Of a stretch of DNA of 8,773 nucleotides, positions 6,435 through 8,773 are shown piece by piece. Made by a program: the position numbers and the translations under genes. The stretch's first letter is position 1. Every line of letters starts with the position of its first letter. The notes beneath the pieces were generated by a model. That model had not been told where the DNA came from. It saw only the letters and a program-made list of their open reading frames with translations, and made no database searches. The stretch covers positions 1-8,773 of the forward strand of contig CAMDZX010000074.1 in assembly GCA_945910925.1 (NCBI GenBank). The letters are read 5' to 3'. This DNA is from an uncultured bacterium. Lineage in GTDB: Bacteria > Cyanobacteriota > Vampirovibrionia > Gastranaerophilales > Gastranaerophilaceae.

Positions 6435-6506
6435 ATTTCGTTGCTTTTATCTTATAATTATAACGTAGGGTTTTACTATAATTATTATATAATAAGAAGG
6501 CTAATT
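6435..6506. promoter_or_regulatory. AT-rich divergent promoter region
   Basis: This 72-base gap between two divergent genes is almost all A/T. Rightward TATAAT hexamers occur at 6453-6458, 6477-6482 and 6488-6493, and a leftward one at 6462-6457. The box at 6488 abuts the ribosome site of the next gene, so 6453 or 6477 is the more likely rightward -10. No convincing -35 element could be fixed. Random TATAAT matches are expected in such sequence, so individual boxes are weakly supported. Confidence 0.45.
6494..6500 (+). promoter_or_regulatory. Shine-Dalgarno site supporting a GTG start for the membrane protein
   Basis: AAGAAGG lies 6 bases before GTG 6507. It marks the true start, well inside a longer open frame that would otherwise begin at 6360 within the oppositely oriented PHP gene. 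Confidence 0.75.
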
Positions 6507-7469
6507 GTGACAAAAAAAAATAAAACATGTTTTGATATATTTTTACAAAGTGTAGGGCTTTATTTTTCTAACGCTGATAAGTTTCTGCAATATATGTTGT
6601 ATCCGGTATTTGGGCAGTTGCTCGGCGTTATAATTATATATTATTCCATTATGTTTTATGATAAAAATCTGACTGCACTTTTGGTCAACTATCCCGTATT
6701 AAATACGGATTTGTACAAAAATTTGATACTTTTTGTAGTTTTAATTCCGGGTTTATTTATATACATATCGGCATTGTGGAAATATTGGGTTGCACATGCT
6801 TCCGTAAATTCAATGACCGACAATCTCTTGAAATCCGATAGGGTATACGATTTGCCTGCACATACAATGCTTATTACAAGAAGGTGGTTTCCGTATTTGT
6901 GTCTGTCTGTCTTGTATGGTGTTATTATTTTTCTTACAACACTCCCGATATTTTGGATAATCGGCGGAATACTCCTTGTGTATTTCACATTCGTGTTTCA
7001 AGTGTTTGTGTTTGAAGAAGATTTGTCTCCGATAGATTGTTTCAAAAAAAGTTCGGTATATGTACAAGGAAATTTTAAAAAGGTCTTTACTCTGATTGTA
7101 TTATTAGGAACACTTACATATTGTATCATCCCGCATATCATGTATACCTTTTTAACCGTAATCAAAGTAAACGGATTTTTAACGGAATTTGTATCGGAAG
7201 GAATTCAAACATCTTCTTTGTACAATATAAATATTATGCTTTCAGCAATGAATCATACTCCCGTTGAACCGCTTGATATAAGCAAATTGATTGTTGCAAT
7301 TGTGATATACAAAATTACCATACAAATGTTATTACCGCTGCGTACAATATGTATGTGCCTATGGTATAAAGCTTACTGTAATGATAACGATGTTGTAAAA
7401 CAGGTTGATAAAAAATTTATGAACAGGGTGAATAAAGAAGTAAAACGTCGGAAGAAATATAAGGACTAG
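6507..7469 (+). CDS. Multi-pass membrane protein, YciC/DUF975-like in pattern
   Basis: A 320-residue integral membrane protein with about six hydrophobic segments: roughly 28-50, 72-92, 128-147, 149-169, 192-217 and 259-282. The loop at 170-190 (FEEDLSPIDCFKKSSVYVQGNF) has the P..A/C..KSS....GNF layout seen between helices in YciC/DUF975-type membrane proteins. This is a resemblance by pattern, not a firm assignment. The C-terminal 30 residues are strongly basic and likely cytoplasmic. No enzymatic motif was found and the role is unknown. The start is GTG 6507 with AAGAAGG 6 bases upstream, because the open frame before it runs antisense through the PHP gene. It is the first gene of a probable operon with the small CxxC protein, RNase PH and the phosphoesterase-like gene. 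Confidence 0.78.
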   Translation: MTKKNKTCFDIFLQSVGLYFSNADKFLQYMLYPVFGQLLGVIIIYYSIMFYDKNLTALLVNYPVLNTDLYKNLILFVVLIPGLFIYISALWKYWVAHASVNSMTDNLLKSDRVYDLPAHTMLITRRWFPYLCLSVLYGVIIFLTTLPIFWIIGGILLVYFTFVFQVFVFEEDLSPIDCFKKSSVYVQGNFKKVFTLIVLLGTLTYCIIPHIMYTFLTVIKVNGFLTEFVSEGIQTSSLYNINIMLSAMNHTPVEPLDISKLIVAIVIYKITIQMLLPLRTICMCLWYKAYCNDNDVVKQVDKKFMNRVNKEVKRRKKYKD

Positions 7470-7472
7470 TTT

Positions 7473-7706
7473 ATGTTTATTTGCAAAAACTGTAAATCAA
7501 TTGATAAATTTGAACTTATGTTTGCTGCGGATTACAAGGGCAGTAAGAAATTTACGCACAAGTATAATAAAAACGGGGATATTGAAATTACTGTCGACGG
7601 ATATACCTTTATTCCCGATTTAATGTTTATGAATCAGCACGCAGTTTGCAGATACTGCGGTCAAATATATATGTGGGATTACACAACAGAAAGAGGCAAT
7701 GTATGA
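7473..7706 (+). CDS. Small two-CxxC (zinc-ribbon-like) protein
   Basis: A 77-residue protein. It has CKNC at residues 4-7 and CRYC near 59-62, separated by a polar, likely beta-rich stretch (HKYNKNGDIEITVDGYTF). The two CxxC knuckles would form one zinc site and bring the ends together. I do not recognise the family; nucleic-acid or protein binding would be typical of the fold but is not shown. AAGGA at 7461-7465 lies 7 bases before ATG 7473. The gene starts 3 bases after the membrane-protein stop, and its TGA overlaps the RNase PH ATG by 4 bases, so coupled translation with rph is likely. Confidence 0.75.
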   Translation: MFICKNCKSIDKFELMFAADYKGSKKFTHKYNKNGDIEITVDGYTFIPDLMFMNQHAVCRYCGQIYMWDYTTERGNV

Positions 7707-8404
7707 GAAAAAATAATCGCGGAAACAAAGAACTCAGACCAATAAAATTTACAAAGGATTTTACAATACACGCTCCGGGCTCGTATCTTGTAGAATTTGG
7801 AGATACAAAGGTTATTACAACTGCCTCTGTTGATTACAAGAGCCCAAAATGGATGGAAGAAAATGACAAACGTGGTTGGGTTACGGCTGAATACTCACTT
7901 TTGCCTTCATCGACAAACACAAGATGCCAGAGAGAAAGAACAAAGATTTCAGGCAGAACACAGGAAATTCAACGTTTGATAGGCAGAAGCCTTAGGGCTT
8001 GTGTTGATTTGGAAAAGATGACAGGCGTAACTATTACAATTGATGCTGATGTTATTCAGGCTGACGGCGGGACAAGAACTGCAAGTATTTGCGGTGGTTT
8101 CCTTGCTCTAAAGGAAGCTGTTGAAAAACTTATTGCAGAAGGTAAACTCACGGAGAATCCTATAATAGAGCCGGTTGCTGCAATATCTATCGGAATTTGT
8201 AATGACGAAATTCTTCTTGATTTAGATTATGAAGAAGATTCACATGCCAGAGTGGATTCAAATGTTATACTAACAAAAAGCGGTAAAATAGTTGATTTTC
8301 AAACAACTGCAGAAGGTGAACCTTATGAAAAATCACAAATGTTAGAAATTTTTGATACCGCAAAAGAAGGTATTGATAAAATTATCAAAATGTATGAGGA
8401 ATAA
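7703..8404 (+). CDS. rph: Ribonuclease PH (phosphorolytic tRNA 3'-end exoribonuclease)
   Basis: A 233-residue cytoplasmic enzyme that removes nucleotides after the CCA end of tRNA precursors using phosphate. Conserved blocks appear in the usual order: LRPI near residue 11, GSYLVEFGDTKV (about 26-37), RGWVTAEYSLLP (about 57-68), and GRTQEIQRLIGRSLR (84-98, with the phosphate-binding arginine). These are followed by DVIQADGGTRTA (about 116-127) and LDLDYEEDSHARVDSN (about 172-187, with the two metal-binding aspartates). The usual RxDGR start is RKNNR here, so the first Arg and the last Arg are kept. The length is close to the usual 240. The ATG at 7703 overlaps the preceding stop (ATGA) and has AAAGAGG 6 bases upstream. 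The open frame extends to 7646, but that part lies inside the upstream gene and lacks RNase PH homology. Confidence 0.96.
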   Translation: MRKNNRGNKELRPIKFTKDFTIHAPGSYLVEFGDTKVITTASVDYKSPKWMEENDKRGWVTAEYSLLPSSTNTRCQRERTKISGRTQEIQRLIGRSLRACVDLEKMTGVTITIDADVIQADGGTRTASICGGFLALKEAVEKLIAEGKLTENPIIEPVAAISIGICNDEILLDLDYEEDSHARVDSNVILTKSGKIVDFQTTAEGEPYEKSQMLEIFDTAKEGIDKIIKMYEE

Positions 8405-8407
8405 GTG

Positions 8408-8773
8408 ATGAAAAAGTTATTTTTTATATTTGTATGTTTTATTTTTCTGGTTTGCAATTCTTGTTATGCAAAAAGTGTGAAATTTGTTCAAATAACAGAT
8501 GTTATGTATGGCAAGAATAATTCGGCAGAACTCTTGTCAAAAGCTGTTAAAGATATAAATGAAATGAGTGATATTGACTTTGTCGTATTCACCGGTGATA
8601 ATACCGCAGGAGCGAATGTTGAGTTTCTTAATGCTTTTGTTAAAGAAGCCAAAAAATTAAACAAACCGTTTTATCTAACTATCGGAGATAGAGATGTTTC
8701 AAAAAGCAGACATCTTGAAAAAGAAGTTTATGTAAAAAAACTGCACAAACTTCTTGGACACAAATCGCCAAAA
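8408..8773 (+). CDS. Exported calcineurin-like metallophosphoesterase-fold protein, N-terminal part
   Basis: The first 122 residues are present and the gene runs off the right edge. A signal peptide (MKKLFFIFVCFIFLVCNSCYA, cleavage after about 21) predicts export. The mature part begins KFVQITD and continues to VVFTGDNTAG and YLTIGDRDV. These are the positions and spacing of the calcineurin-like motifs DxH, GDxx and GNHD/E. The middle motif (GDN, residues 63-65) is intact. The first is Asp-Val-Met (31-33) and the third is GDRD (93-96), so the first-motif His and the Asn and His of the third motif are missing. Either the metal site is atypical or the protein is a pseudo-enzyme. The start is 3 bases after the rph stop, so it is probably co-transcribed. 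No lipobox is convincing before either cysteine near the cleavage site. Confidence 0.72.
   Translation, partial: MKKLFFIFVCFIFLVCNSCYAKSVKFVQITDVMYGKNNSAELLSKAVKDINEMSDIDFVVFTGDNTAGANVEFLNAFVKEAKKLNKPFYLTIGDRDVSKSRHLEKEVYVKKLHKLLGHKSPK

Noticed and set aside
6360..6506. Upstream extension of the membrane-protein reading frame
   Set aside because: It runs antisense through the PHP coding region and the AT-rich gap. GTG 6507 has a well-placed AAGAAGG, and the extension encodes only Phe/Asn/Tyr-rich sequence.
7646..7702. N-terminal extension of RNase PH from an earlier ATG
   Set aside because: It lies in another frame of the small CxxC gene, and family similarity starts after ATG 7703, which has its own ribosome site.
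8408..8470. Lipoprotein signal in the phosphoesterase-like protein
   Set aside because: The residues before the candidate cysteines do not fit a lipobox; a signal peptidase I site after CYA fits better.
1..8773. CRISPR array, insertion sequence, toxin-antitoxin pair, phage or defence genes
   Set aside because: No direct-repeat array, terminal inverted repeats, transposase, or defence-type motif was found; the genes are mainly housekeeping or envelope type.

Overview
The window is about two-thirds A+T by eye. It is densely packed with bacterial genes: gaps are mostly under 50 bases, there are several 4- to 23-base overlaps, and Shine-Dalgarno sites are strong. No rRNA, tRNA, CRISPR array, insertion sequence, integrase or phage gene was seen. 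NuoB resembles the cyanobacterial/plastid NdhK form (a YVIAMGAC...GGMFS...GVDK..PVD.YLP.CPPKPEA core). Together with the low GC, secreted proteins with signal peptides and single-copy housekeeping genes, this would fit a non-photosynthetic relative of Cyanobacteria (Melainabacteria/Vampirovibrionia). That placement is an inference from recalled family patterns, at moderate to low certainty.

Layout. Positions 1-1654, minus strand: the start of a respiratory complex I operon in the order nuoA-nuoB-nuoC-nuoD, with 4-8 base overlaps; nuoD runs off the left edge. Positions 1688-5660, plus strand, divergent from nuoA across only 33 bases: an exported TPR protein, an exported GHL10-type glycoside hydrolase-like protein, a 68-residue zinc-ribbon-like protein and an M20 peptidase that starts at GTG. 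A near-perfect 15-bp hairpin at 5661-5695 closes this operon and probably also terminates the convergent gene. Positions 5709-6434, minus strand: a PHP-domain phosphoesterase. Positions 6507-8773, plus strand: a multi-pass membrane protein (GTG start), a 77-residue two-CxxC protein, RNase PH, and the N-terminal part of an exported metallophosphoesterase-like protein that runs off the right edge.

How the genes work together. NuoABCD supply the membrane/peripheral junction of complex I: NuoB carries cluster N2, NuoC and NuoD form the connecting domain, and NuoD and NuoA lie near the quinone site and proton path. The TPR and GHL10 proteins are both predicted to be exported and may act on the cell envelope or peptidoglycan. 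The peptidase and RNase PH are cytoplasmic housekeeping enzymes. Most of the window is ordinary core genome. The points worth a second look are residue-level departures from otherwise conserved motifs: a lost acidic residue in NuoA, an extra cysteine at the NuoB cluster site, and a metallophosphoesterase lacking canonical metal ligands. The very compact divergent promoter at nuoA/TPR, which seems to force a leaderless or nearly leaderless start, also stands out. I saw no clear evidence of a wholly new multi-gene system.
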